A DNA stretch of 64,000 nucleotides. Origin: Anaerolineales bacterium. Lineage in GTDB: Bacteria; Chloroflexota; Anaerolineae; Anaerolineales; Villigracilaceae. Where the stretch lies: positions 1-64,000 of the forward strand of contig JAUXUL010000027.1 of assembly GCA_030680795.1 (NCBI GenBank), read 5' to 3'. Each line of letters opens with the position of its first letter. Positions within the stretch are counted from its first letter, which is position 1. A program made the position numbers and the translations under genes. The notes under the pieces were generated by a model. The model ran no database searches. It worked only from the letters and a program-made list of their open reading frames with translations, and had not been told where the DNA came from. Shown in pieces: positions 44,928-52,560 of the stretch.

Positions 44928-45257
44928 ATGCAGATCCGCTTTTATGCCAACATGCGGACAGTAGTGGGACAGGAAATTTTTGAAGTCGCCGAGTTGAACG
45001 GCGATAAAACCTTGCGTAGTTTGTTAAACGTTCTCATTGAGCATTTCCCCGATGTTCATCCCTATTTATTTAACTCAACCAATGATCTTTTGCCGGACCT
45101 GCCGATCTTTGTCAACGGACGCAACCCGCGTCTCGATAAAATTGGCATGGATATGCCGCTTGGATCAGATGACATAATCAGTATGTTTTCCCCCATTTCC
45201 AGCGGGAAAATGAATGTTGAAGTCATGCGCGCTCCCGCTTTTAATGAAAGGAGATAA
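44928..45257 (+). CDS. MoaD/ThiS-like ubiquitin-fold protein without a terminal Gly-Gly
   Basis: 109 residues from ATG 44928 (a longer frame from 44901 is less likely; GGGAGAGAAAA is the ribosome site). The beta-grasp fold shows in IRFYANMRTVVGQEIFEV, LRSLLNVLIEHFP, LPIFVNGRNPRLD and DDIISMFSPIS. Active MoaD/ThiS proteins end in Gly-Gly after FPPVxGG. This one reads FSPISSGK and continues for a further ~17 residues (ending ERR). It may need trimming, or it may be a structural partner. It lies 3 bp before the second copy. Confidence 0.8.
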   Translation: MQIRFYANMRTVVGQEIFEVAELNGDKTLRSLLNVLIEHFPDVHPYLFNSTNDLLPDLPIFVNGRNPRLDKIGMDMPLGSDDIISMFSPISSGKMNVEVMRAPAFNERR

Positions 45258-45260
45258 ACC

Positions 45261-45539
45261 ATGAAAGTGAATTTCTTTGCGACCTTGCGCGATATTGCTG
45301 GCGGAAAGACCGTAGAGTTCGATGTAGGTCACGACATTACGGCAAAAGAGTTACTTGACGCAATCATTAATAGATTTCCCCCGATGAAAAAAGAATTGCT
45401 TAATCAAAATGGGAAAATGTACGGGCATATCCACTTTTTTATCAATGGGCGCGATGTGCAATTTATGGAAGATGAATTTCAAACGAAGATCATGCAGGAG
45501 GATACGGTCAATATGTTCCCTGCGGTTGGTGGCGGATAG
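45261..45539 (+). CDS. MoaD/ThiS-like sulfur-carrier protein with Gly-Gly tail
   Basis: 92 residues: VNFFATLRDIAGGKTVEFDV, AKELLDAIINRFPP, HIHFFINGRDVQFM and TVNMFPAVGGG. The C-terminal Gly-Gly-Gly is the functional tail used for thiocarboxylation in molybdopterin or tungstopterin synthesis. It is directly coupled to the preceding ubiquitin-like gene. Together with the radical SAM maturase and AOR it forms a tungsten-enzyme cluster. Confidence 0.88.
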   Translation: MKVNFFATLRDIAGGKTVEFDVGHDITAKELLDAIINRFPPMKKELLNQNGKMYGHIHFFINGRDVQFMEDEFQTKIMQEDTVNMFPAVGGG

Positions 45540-45544
45540 CTTTA

Positions 45545-45621
45545 TGTCATTGCGACGAAGCAATCTCCGAATTGAGATGGGGATTGCTTCGGGCGGAAAG
45601 GCACCGCCCTCGCAATGACAT
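45545..45621. repeat. Dispersed repeat D, copy 2
   Basis: ATGTCATTGCGACGAAGCAA through CCTCGCAATGACAT, with the inner GAAGCAATCTCC/GGGATTGCTTC stem, as in the copy at 39998-40093. Confidence 0.7.
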
Positions 45622-45631
45622 CATTAAAATG

Positions 45632-45661
45632 AGCAGGGCGACATTCGTCACCCTGCTTTTT
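45632..45661 (+). terminator. Terminator of the ubiquitin-like gene pair
   Basis: AGCAGGGCGAC pairs with GTCACCCTGCT around ATT, with one G-T or mismatch, followed by TTTTTC. Confidence 0.8.
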
Positions 45662-45720
45662 CTATCGGGAAGACTCTGTTTGAGGAAGCAGAATCAGGTT
45701 TCAGTTAAGTTTGAAGCGAG

Positions 45721-47547
45721 TTAGATGATCTCCAACTCTTTGAGTTTGGATTCCGGCACAACACCGTTGACCCATCCGCGCTTGTCGTAGTATTCCACGA
45801 GCATGTCATCGAGTTCGCAGACGTGACCTTTGCTGCCGCCCATCGTGGAGGCTTCGGTGGTGAAGCGTTTCGGGAGTTGGTCGCTGCCTTCGCGGAAGCC
45901 GTTGAGATTGTTGATGTGGCGTTCGAGGTTGTAAACGCGCTCGCCGACTTTGAGCAGGTGGCCTGCATCAGACTTGACACCTGTCATCGCTTCATACTGC
46001 GCTGCGAATGAATCCAGCGACTCTGCAAAGGTGGCGAATTTGCAGACATCCAAACAATCGGTGACGGCGTGAACATTTTGGAAGATGAAATTCATTTCGC
46101 CTTTGCCCTTCCACGCGAGCGGATCGGCTACGGTGGATGGCCCAAGCACATTGCCGACGACTTCAGCGGCGGGTGTATAACCGCGCAGGTGGCAGGCGCC
46201 GCGATTGCTGGTGGCATAGCCAAGGCCCATGCCCTTGATACCACGCGGGTCGTAAGCGGGAATGCCCTGACCTTTGCATGTCATCGCCAGTTCAGGATGC
46301 CCAAAGTGAGCGGCGGTTGCATTCGCGCCATCCGCCATGACATTACCGATGCCTTCGCGCCTGGCAATCTTGCCTGTCACTTCAACCATCTTGGCACCGT
46401 CGCCCCAGGCGAGTTTGCCATCGCCATTGGTATAGCCCCGTTGGGAGGCTTCCATGTATATGGAAAGTGGATGACCGGTCTCAATCGCGTCTAGGCCCAT
46501 ATCGTTGCAGGTGTCAATCATCTTCGCAACAACGCGGACATCGTCGTTGCCGCAGTTTGCACCAAGAGACCAGGCAGGTTCATATTCCAGGGATTCCATG
46601 TGCAAGCCTTTGTAGGGACCGTCTTTGATTTCCACTTCCTTCTTGCATGCAACAGGGCAGGCGTGACAGGTGGGGTTATTAACCAGAATATTGTCGTTGA
46701 CATATTCGCCGCTGATCTTCTCTGCGCCTTCAAATGCAGTGAACTGGCTGTTTTTGGAGGGCAAGCCGCCGATGACGTTGGTCATGTTCATTAACACATT
46801 CGTGCCGTAAACCGAGAGACCACCCTTGCGTGGGGAGGTGACCACACGCTCGTCCATGATCTCAGCCAATGCCTTGGTGTGCGCGGCTTTCCATTTATCG
46901 CGGTCCGCCGCTTTGACGATCTTCTTCTTAGCCTTGACGACGATGGCCTTCAGGTTCTTGCTTCCGCCCACACAGCCTGTACCGCCGCGGCCACTGGCGC
47001 GATCATCCTCGTTTATCCAACATGCGAATTTGACAAGATTTTCGCCGGCAGTGCCAATCGTGATCACGGTTAAATCTTTTTCACCATATTTCTCTTGGAA
47101 ATGTTTGATAGTATCGTGAACGCCTTTTCCCCATACTTCCGAAGCATCGAGCAATTCCAATTTGTCATCATGGATGTAGGCGTATGTCGGCTTCGCGGCT
47201 TTGCCTTTGAAGACCAAGCCGTCAAAGCCAGCCCAGCGCAAGCGGGCGGCCGACCAGCCTCCATGGTGAGAATCAGTTACGGTCCCAGTCAGAGGCGATT
47301 TTGTCACGACTGCCATGCGACCGCTCAAGTTCGCTTCAGAGCCAGTCAGCGGGCCGTTCATAAAGCACAGAATGTTATCAGGGGAGAGCGCATCCACCTT
47401 TGGGCCGTTATCAAAAACGAACTTCACACCTAAGCCGCGTCCGCCGATATACTTGCGGGCATCATCTTCGGGCACTGGTTTGAATTCTACATTGCCAGCA
47501 GTCAGGTCAACCCAGGCAATTCGATTTGCATATCCACCGAGTTTCAT
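45721..47547 (-). CDS. aor: Tungsten aldehyde:ferredoxin oxidoreductase
   Basis: 608 residues from ATG 47547 behind AAAGGAG. A longer frame to 47628 is not family-like. N-terminal MKLGGYANRIAWVDL, RKYIGGRGLGVKFVFD (cofactor domain), GRMAVVTKSPLTGTVTDSHH, GRGGTGCVGGSKNLKA. Cluster ligands are NPTCHACPVACKK plus a later Cys in DCLDVCKFA. DPRGIKGMGLGYATSNRGAC is the second pterin-binding motif. The enzyme oxidises aldehydes to acids and reduces ferredoxin, using a bis-pterin tungsten site and a 4Fe-4S cluster in the cytoplasm. A tungstate transporter is encoded at 58.7-61.1 kb. Confidence 0.93.
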   Translation of the reverse strand: MKLGGYANRIAWVDLTAGNVEFKPVPEDDARKYIGGRGLGVKFVFDNGPKVDALSPDNILCFMNGPLTGSEANLSGRMAVVTKSPLTGTVTDSHHGGWSAARLRWAGFDGLVFKGKAAKPTYAYIHDDKLELLDASEVWGKGVHDTIKHFQEKYGEKDLTVITIGTAGENLVKFACWINEDDRASGRGGTGCVGGSKNLKAIVVKAKKKIVKAADRDKWKAAHTKALAEIMDERVVTSPRKGGLSVYGTNVLMNMTNVIGGLPSKNSQFTAFEGAEKISGEYVNDNILVNNPTCHACPVACKKEVEIKDGPYKGLHMESLEYEPAWSLGANCGNDDVRVVAKMIDTCNDMGLDAIETGHPLSIYMEASQRGYTNGDGKLAWGDGAKMVEVTGKIARREGIGNVMADGANATAAHFGHPELAMTCKGQGIPAYDPRGIKGMGLGYATSNRGACHLRGYTPAAEVVGNVLGPSTVADPLAWKGKGEMNFIFQNVHAVTDCLDVCKFATFAESLDSFAAQYEAMTGVKSDAGHLLKVGERVYNLERHINNLNGFREGSDQLPKRFTTEASTMGGSKGHVCELDDMLVEYYDKRGWVNGVVPESKLKELEII

Positions 47548-47612
47548 TATTGCATCTCCTTTGTATGTTTGGAAATACCAAAATAACAGCCTGCGCTGTT
47601 TTCGTATAATCC

Positions 47613-47641
47613 AGAATAGCATTTTCAAAAATGAAAGTCAA
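47613..47641 (-). promoter_or_regulatory. Sigma-70-type promoter of aor with a palindrome in the spacer
   Basis: On the minus strand TTGACT (47641-47636) and TATTCT (47618-47613) are 17 bp apart. The spacer contains CATTTTTGAAAATG, nearly symmetric, which could be a repressor site. Confidence 0.7.
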
Positions 47642-47662
47642 TAATTAAGTTTTCCCTTAACC

Positions 47663-47693
47663 GTAGAGGTGACATATGTCATGTCGCCTCTAC
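47663..47693. repeat. 13-bp inverted repeat upstream of aor
   Basis: GTAGAGGTGACAT and ATGTCGCCTCTAC pair with one mismatch around ATGTC. No T-run follows. It lies between the divergent aor and dehydrogenase genes and could be regulatory or another palindromic repeat. Confidence 0.5.
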
Positions 47694-47861
47694 TGAAAAA
47701 CTTTCGGAGTTTTCTAACTGATATGCGTTATACTTTCCAAATTGAAAACTTGTGCTGAGTGTGTCGAAGCATCCAAAATCTTCGAGTGTACGCCCTCTAA
47801 AAGCATGCGGGCTATGTTTCGACAAGGCTCAACAACCACTCGACCACCAATTTAAATCAAA

Positions 47862-50009
47862 ATGAAACAGCTCCTCCAACACATAAAAAACGGAAAAACC
47901 ATAGTCGAAGATGTGCCCATTCCGACCCCGCGCGAAGGCATGGCGCTTGTCAAAGTTGCCGCATCGCTTGTATCTGCTGGTACTGAGCGCATGGTGGTTG
48001 AGTTTGCAGAAAAGAGTTTGGTTGGCAAAGCGCGTTCACGCCCTGATCTCGTCAAGCAGGTTCTTGATAAAGCCAAACACGAAGGTCTCATGCCCACCAT
48101 GCAAACCGCATTCAATCGCCTCGATCAACCCATGGCGCTTGGCTATTCATCCGCTGGCACGATCGCTGCGCTTGGTAAGAACATGCAGGGCTTCAAGGTC
48201 GGTCAACGTGTGGCTTGCGCGGGCGGGGGATATGCCGTCCATGCCGAATACAATGTGGTGCCCCGTAATCTTTTAACTCCGCTTCCAATAAATGTTGATT
48301 TTGAATCCGCCGCCTTCACTACCCTCGGCGCGATTGCACTTCACGGATTCCGACTCGCTGAACCTCAGCTTGGTGAAAATGTTGCTGTGATTGGTTTAGG
48401 TCTTTTAGGATTATTGACGATTCAGTTGGCGTCTGCGGCGGGATGTAGCGTCCTCGGCATTGACCTCGACCCGAAGAGGATCAAGCTCGCCTCTTCTCTT
48501 GGGCTGGAAGCTGTTTCCCGCAAAAATGCAGAATCAGCATCCCAAGTATTTACCGCCAAGCGCGGCTTCGACACGGTCATCATCTGCGCGGACACTTCCT
48601 CCAACGACCCGATCGAACTCGCTGGCGTCATCGCCCGTGACCGCGCACGAGTCGTCGCCACAGGCGCGGTGGGACTTAACATCCCGCGCAAGATCTACTA
48701 CGAAAAAGAACTCTCCTTCATCAATTCGCGTTCCTATGGTCCAGGCCGCTATGACTCGACCTACGAAGAAAATGGAGTTGACTACCCCATCGGCTACATC
48801 CGCTGGACAGAGGGGAGGAACTTCCAATCTGTTGTGGATTTGATGGCAGCAGGTAAACTAAAAGTCCAACCGCTAATTTCACATCGCTTCCCAATTGAAG
48901 ACGCGGCCGCGGCGTATGAAGTGATTACGGGGAAGAAGAAAGAAGCGTTTCTTGGGGTGTTGTTGACATATTCAGAAGAAAAGAAGAAAGAAGAAAGAAA
49001 GATTATCATTCCGTCCTCCGTCCTTCGCCCTCAGTCCTCGGTCAAGTTGGGTGTTCTCGGCGCTGGTCTTTACGCCAACGCAACTCTGCTTCCCGTCATC
49101 AAAAACAACAAAGACTTTGAATTGATCGGAATCGCCTCCTCTGGCGGACTCCACGCCCAGCACTCAGGCAAAAAATTCGGCTTCAAATACGCCACTTCTT
49201 CCGAAGATGAAATCATCAACGACCCCGACATCAATACCGTCGCCATCCTCACACGACATGACTCTCATGCCGACCTGGTTGTGAAAGTTCTGAAAGCAGG
49301 AAAGCATGTCTTCGTCGAAAAACCCCTGGCTATCAACGTAAAACAACTGGAGCAAATCGACAAATTACTAATTACCAATCTCCAATCTCTAATTACTGTT
49401 GGCTTCAACCGCCGTTTTTCCCCTCCCGCTCAATCTCTCAAATCTCAAATCTCTAATCTCCACGAACCGAAATACATCCATTACCGCGTTAACGCAGGCT
49501 ACCTGCCCTTCAACCACTGGACTCAAGACCCGCACCTCGGCGGCGGACGGATCATCGGCGAAGCCTGCCACTTCATTGACCTGATCACCTTCCTCGTCGG
49601 CGCACCTCCCGTCTCTGTGACCGCACACGCGCTGCCCGATGGTGGCAAATACCGCGAAGACAACCTCTCCATGACCTTCACCTTCCCCGACGGCTCAATT
49701 GGAGTTGTGGATTATCTCGCCAACGGAGATAAATCTCATCCCAAAGAACGGCTCGAACTATTCTGCGAAGGCATGATCGCGGTCTTGGATGATTATATTT
49801 CTTTGACCACAGTGAAGGATGGAAAGAAGAAAGAAGAAAGAATGGCACAGGACAAAGGCTGGAAGAACGAAATGACGGCCTTCGCCAAAGCCATCCGCGA
49901 AGGGATCGAACCGCCCATTCCCTATGAGCACCTTATCGGTGTGACTAAGTCCACGTTCGCGGCTGTCGAGTCGATTCGGAAAGGCGGGGAACCACACTCC
50001 TGTGTTTGA
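47862..50009 (+). CDS. Fused zinc-type alcohol dehydrogenase and Gfo/Idh/MocA oxidoreductase
   Basis: 715 residues. The N-terminal half (1-365) is a medium-chain dehydrogenase: VPIPTPREGMALVKV, MALGYSSAGTIAALG, and the nucleotide loop VAVIGLGLLGLLTIQLA. The C-terminal half (about 390-710) is a Gfo/Idh/MocA protein: KLGVLGAGLYANATLLP, TRHDSHADLVVKVLKAG, HVFVEKPLAI and GGGRIIGEACHFIDL. Such fusions occur in surface-polysaccharide loci. The linker (about 371-394) is Lys/Glu- and Ser/Pro-rich and is encoded by short repeats. Two more repeat-derived stretches lie near residues 500-535 and 653-660. Substrate unknown. Confidence 0.85.
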   Translation: MKQLLQHIKNGKTIVEDVPIPTPREGMALVKVAASLVSAGTERMVVEFAEKSLVGKARSRPDLVKQVLDKAKHEGLMPTMQTAFNRLDQPMALGYSSAGTIAALGKNMQGFKVGQRVACAGGGYAVHAEYNVVPRNLLTPLPINVDFESAAFTTLGAIALHGFRLAEPQLGENVAVIGLGLLGLLTIQLASAAGCSVLGIDLDPKRIKLASSLGLEAVSRKNAESASQVFTAKRGFDTVIICADTSSNDPIELAGVIARDRARVVATGAVGLNIPRKIYYEKELSFINSRSYGPGRYDSTYEENGVDYPIGYIRWTEGRNFQSVVDLMAAGKLKVQPLISHRFPIEDAAAAYEVITGKKKEAFLGVLLTYSEEKKKEERKIIIPSSVLRPQSSVKLGVLGAGLYANATLLPVIKNNKDFELIGIASSGGLHAQHSGKKFGFKYATSSEDEIINDPDINTVAILTRHDSHADLVVKVLKAGKHVFVEKPLAINVKQLEQIDKLLITNLQSLITVGFNRRFSPPAQSLKSQISNLHEPKYIHYRVNAGYLPFNHWTQDPHLGGGRIIGEACHFIDLITFLVGAPPVSVTAHALPDGGKYREDNLSMTFTFPDGSIGVVDYLANGDKSHPKERLELFCEGMIAVLDDYISLTTVKDGKKKEERMAQDKGWKNEMTAFAKAIREGIEPPIPYEHLIGVTKSTFAAVESIRKGGEPHSCV
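48975..49044. repeat. Simple-sequence insert forming the inter-domain linker
   Basis: A GAAGAAA-type purine run is followed by CCGTCCTCCGTCCTTCG-like pyrimidine repeats. A second GAAAGAAGAAAGAAGAAAG run lies at 49821-49843, and AATCTCCAATCTCT-like repeats at 49375-49396 and 49429-49461, all inside the same gene and in frame. Confidence 0.6.
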
Positions 50010-50044
50010 TTTTCGCGGAAAATCTGATATACTGAAAATCAGAT
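50006..50044 (+). promoter_or_regulatory. Promoter and likely operator of the AbrB-PIN module
   Basis: TTGATT (50006-50011) and TATACT (50028-50033) are 16 bp apart. ATCTGAT (50022-50028) and ATCAGAT (50038-50044) form an inverted repeat across the -10 box, a good place for autorepression by the antitoxin. Confidence 0.65.
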
Positions 50045-50064
50045 AGTTGGACAAAGGAGCGAAA

Positions 50065-50334
50065 ATGAACAACACCTTTAAAGTTCAAGTTGTGCGGCGC
50101 GGATTAATTACCCTGCCGAAAGAATTGCGTGACCAAAGCCACATCAATGAAGGCGATACTTTAACCTTGATTGATCTTGGCGATGGCGTGGTTGTGATGA
50201 GTCCGCGCCATTCACGGGTGGATGGAATTGCGGATAAACTAGCGAAAGAATGGCAGGACTCTGGCGAGACGCTTGAATCCATGCTGACAACCTTGAGGGA
50301 AGTGCGCGCCGAATATGACTCGAAAAAATCTTAA
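50065..50334 (+). CDS. AbrB-type antitoxin
   Basis: 89 residues from ATG 50065, preceded by AAAGGAG. FKVQVVRRGLITLPKELRDQ and EGDTLTLIDLGDGVVVMSP are the swapped-hairpin AbrB/SpoVT DNA-binding fold. The C-terminal helical part (ADKLAKEWQDSGETLESML) would wrap the toxin. Its end overlaps the PIN gene by 20 bp, the usual coupling of toxin-antitoxin pairs. It probably represses its own promoter through the inverted repeat at 50022-50044. Confidence 0.88.
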   Translation: MNNTFKVQVVRRGLITLPKELRDQSHINEGDTLTLIDLGDGVVVMSPRHSRVDGIADKLAKEWQDSGETLESMLTTLREVRAEYDSKKS

Positions 50335-50767
50335 GATTTTTCTCGATACCAGCGTGTTGTTTTCCGCTGTCCTTTCGCAAACTGGCGGGGCGCGGAAATT
50401 TTTTCATTTAGCGGAGGCAGGACTGTTGCAATTGATCGTTGGACCAACTGTCCTGCGTGAAGCAGACGAAGTCGTCCGTCGCAAATCGCCTGCATCTTTG
50501 CCGCTGCTCGCGCAATTACTTGAAGCAGGACAAGTGGAAACATGCTCTGCACCCACGCTGAAACAAATTGAATCTGCCCGAAGCCTGGTTGCATACATTC
50601 CCGATGCGCGCGTGCTGGCGGAAGCCATCCGCGCCGAAGTGGACTGGTTTGTAACACACGACAAAGAACATTTCCTCAAAGCCAAAATGGGAATTAACCT
50701 TTCCTTTGAAATTGGAACCCCTGGTGATTTGCTCCAAAGTTTCAAAGATGATTTTTATCTTCCCTGA
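50315..50767 (+). CDS. PIN-domain toxin (VapC-like)
   Basis: 150 residues. KIFLDTSVLFSAVLS carries the first acidic residue, GPTVLREADEVVRRK the second, and DARVLAEAIRAEVDWFVTHD the third and fourth, giving the four-acid Mg site of a PIN ribonuclease. With the AbrB-type gene upstream it makes a complete toxin-antitoxin module. Confidence 0.88.
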   Translation: MTRKNLKIFLDTSVLFSAVLSQTGGARKFFHLAEAGLLQLIVGPTVLREADEVVRRKSPASLPLLAQLLEAGQVETCSAPTLKQIESARSLVAYIPDARVLAEAIRAEVDWFVTHDKEHFLKAKMGINLSFEIGTPGDLLQSFKDDFYLP

Positions 50768-50782
50768 TTTGAAGTACCATCT

Positions 50783-50831
50783 GGTGGTCGAGTAGCCCCG
50801 CATGTTTTTCGCGGGGCGTATCGAGACCACC
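50783..50831. repeat. Dispersed repeat E (GGTGGTCGAGTAG...ATCGAGACCACC), copy 1
   Basis: The outer arms GGTGGTCGA and TCGAGACCACC pair, and an inner CCCCGC...GCGGGG stem completes a REP-like hairpin. An inverted second copy follows within 25 bp, a paired arrangement as in BIMEs. Confidence 0.7.
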
Positions 50832-50855
50832 GATGAATGCAAAACTCTCCATCAT

Positions 50856-50907
50856 TTGTTGGTCTCGATACGGGTGAGAAACCCGCTCGCCCTACTCGAC
50901 CAACAGT
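50856..50907. repeat. Dispersed repeat E, copy 2 (inverted)
   Basis: TTGGTCTCGATACGGGTGAG through CTCGCCCTACTCGACCAA, opposite in orientation to copy 1 and related to the copy at 62355-62411. Confidence 0.7.
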
Positions 50908-50935
50908 GCATACCTTATAATCACGGGGAAACCCA

Positions 50936-51120
50936 ATGACAACCAACCGTCCCCACCGCGTCTTCCCTTCGACAAGCTCAGGACACCGCCTCTGCCATAT
51001 ATCCCCTTTAGGGGGCTCCAGCAATGACAAACCCGCCGCGCGAAGCGGACGAGCTATACCAAAAACTGCGCGCCGAACCGTGGATTCAACCCTGGCTGGA
51101 CGAAAAAGAACACCCTGCAC
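50936..51120 (+). pseudogene. Fragment 1 of a TIR gene start, interrupted by small repeats
   Basis: Compared with the intact TIR gene at 52561, this copy starts at ATG 50936 and matches through about codon 42 (NDKP, then QKLRAEPWIQPWLDEKE in shifted frames). Two inserts break it. The first, after GTCTTCC, includes repeat A (50966-50983). The second, after CTCTGCCA, is the palindromic ATATCCCCTTTAGGGGGC (about 50998-51016). Together they destroy the frame. After CACCCTGCAC (51120) the match ends and the DUF4258/DUF2283 module begins with its own box TATGCTAAAAT. Confidence 0.75.
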
Positions 51121-51144
51121 GTTGTATGCTAAAATAACTTCGCC

Positions 51145-51393
51145 ATGACCGATTACACTTTCTCCAAACACGCCCTTGATATGATGGAGGAACGCAATAT
51201 TTTGGAAAATTGGGTTCGGCGCGCGTTGAACGAATCAGACAATACATTTACAGGCGATGACGGCAATTTACATTTCTCCAAAGCGATTGCAGAAAGAGAA
51301 GATCGCGTTTTACATGTGGTAGTCAATTCTGCCGTTTCCCCAAAGCGGATCGTCACCCTGTTTTTTGACCGCAGATTAAGGAGCAAGAAATGA
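51145..51393 (+). CDS. DUF4258 protein (probable toxin)
   Basis: 82 residues: FSKHALDMMEERNILENWV, a helix that often starts DUF4258, then LHFSKAIAERED and VLHVVVNSAVSPKRIVTLFF, similar to RelE-like small toxins. Its stop overlaps the DUF2283 start by 4 bp (ATGA). DUF4258-DUF2283 pairs are found as putative toxin-antitoxin modules. The target is unknown. Confidence 0.8.
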   Translation: MTDYTFSKHALDMMEERNILENWVRRALNESDNTFTGDDGNLHFSKAIAEREDRVLHVVVNSAVSPKRIVTLFFDRRLRSKK

Positions 51394-51590
51394 AACTAAA
51401 AGTTGACAAGGAAAACGACGCACTTTATTTGCGCCTTGATGATAGTGAAATTTTCGAATCCGAAGAAGTTCAGCCTGGCGTGATTTTGGATTTCGACAAA
51501 AACAACCGCGTGGTCGGCATTGAAATTCTCGCTCTCAGCACACGCGTCAAGCCTGACATGCTGAAAATCGTCCAATTGGAAACCGTCTAA
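51390..51590 (+). CDS. DUF2283 protein (probable antitoxin)
   Basis: 66 residues with the DUF2283 pattern: KVDKENDALYLRLDDSEIFE, VQPGVILDFDKNNRVVGIEI. It is directly coupled to the DUF4258 gene. A short GC-rich stem and TTTTT after the stop (about 51601-51628) may terminate the module. Confidence 0.82.
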   Translation: MKLKVDKENDALYLRLDDSEIFESEEVQPGVILDFDKNNRVVGIEILALSTRVKPDMLKIVQLETV

Positions 51591-51671
51591 CAATTCAACC
51601 CTCGCTTCTTATGCGGGGATTTTTCATCACTTCGACCTCGCTTTCCCATTCATCCTTCCTAATTCATCCTT

Positions 51672-51830
51672 ATGACCAACCGCCCTCTCCGCGTCTTCCT
51701 CTGCCACTCCAGCAATGACAAACCCGCTGCCCTAAAAGGGGACGAGTTGTACCAAAAACTGCGCGCCGAGACATGGATTCAACTCTGGCTGGACGAAGAA
51801 GAACTCTACCCAGGGCAGGAAAAGGTATAA
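51672..51830 (+). pseudogene. Fragment 2 of a TIR gene start (52 codons)
   Basis: The frame MTNRPLRVFLCHSSNDKP, then DELYQKLRAETWIQLWLDEE and LYPGQEKV ends at a stop right where homology to the gene at 52561 stops. It has about 9 extra bases containing CCCTAAAAGGGG relative to the intact copy (after AACCC). The TATAAT formed at the stop (51826-51831) can act as -10 box for the DUF433/DUF5615 module that follows. Preceded by an ATTCATCCTT repeat also found before the intact copy. Confidence 0.78.
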
Positions 51831-51855
51831 TCGCCATTGACAAGTTGAGGCGAAA

Positions 51856-52182
51856 ATGAGCATCCAAAGTATCGAACCCCAGATTTCCCGTTTGAGCCGC
51901 GCTGAAAAAGCAGAACTCTTGCAGCGCCTTGCGCGGGAGGTAGGCAACGCCTGGGCGGGAATCGAAAATACAGCGGGCGTTTCTGGCGGCGAGGCTTGCA
52001 TTGTCCGCACCCGCATTCCTGTATGGACATTGGAAAACTATCGCCGCCTCGGTTGGACAGAAGCCGCGATTCTCGAAAACTTCCCATCCCTGCGCGCGGC
52101 GGACTTGGTCAACGCGTGGGCGTATGCCGACGCGCATCCAGAGGAAGTGGATAAAGCCATTCGCAAAAATCAAGAGGGATAA
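51856..52182 (+). CDS. DUF433 antitoxin
   Basis: 108 residues. The N-terminal helical part (SRLSRAEKAELLQRLAREVG) is followed by the DUF433 winged helix: GGEACIVRTRIPVWTLENYR and GWTEAAILENFPSLRAADLV. DUF433 proteins partner with DUF5615 toxins. The two genes overlap by 1 bp. GAGG lies 8 bp before the ATG. Confidence 0.87.
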   Translation: MSIQSIEPQISRLSRAEKAELLQRLAREVGNAWAGIENTAGVSGGEACIVRTRIPVWTLENYRRLGWTEAAILENFPSLRAADLVNAWAYADAHPEEVDKAIRKNQEG

Positions 52183-52517
52183 TGGCATCTTTCTACACTA
52201 ACGAAAACTTCCCGATAAAGGTTGCCCAATATCTGCGCCAAATGGGACATGATGTGCTTACCTCTCATGAAGCGGGAAAAGCCAATCAACGTATTCCCGA
52301 TGAAGAAGTGCTGGCGTTTGCCGCAGAATCGGGGCGCATTTTATTGACCCTCAACCGCTGGGATTTCATCATCCTGCACACAAAGTCAACTCAACATGCA
52401 GGGATTATGGTTTGCACACAAAACCCCGACTTGCTCCAACAAGCTGAACAGATTGATAAGGCTGTTACCGAAGCGGGAAATCTGAAAGGAATTTTGATCA
52501 GGGTGAATCGCAAATAA
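52182..52517 (+). CDS. DUF5615 PIN-like toxin
   Basis: 111 residues: FYTNENFPIKVAQYLRQMGH, DEEVLAFAAESGRILLTLN and RWDFIILH match the Mut7-C/PIN-like DUF5615 family, with acidic residues at Glu8 and Asp/Glu near 46 and Asp near 66 as possible metal ligands. The first Asp of the classical PIN site is replaced by Asn-Glu-Asn. It forms a module with the DUF433 gene. Confidence 0.85.
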   Translation: MASFYTNENFPIKVAQYLRQMGHDVLTSHEAGKANQRIPDEEVLAFAAESGRILLTLNRWDFIILHTKSTQHAGIMVCTQNPDLLQQAEQIDKAVTEAGNLKGILIRVNRK

Positions 52518-52560
52518 ATTTACCCGCCAATTCATCCTTTCTCATTCATCCTTCATCCTT

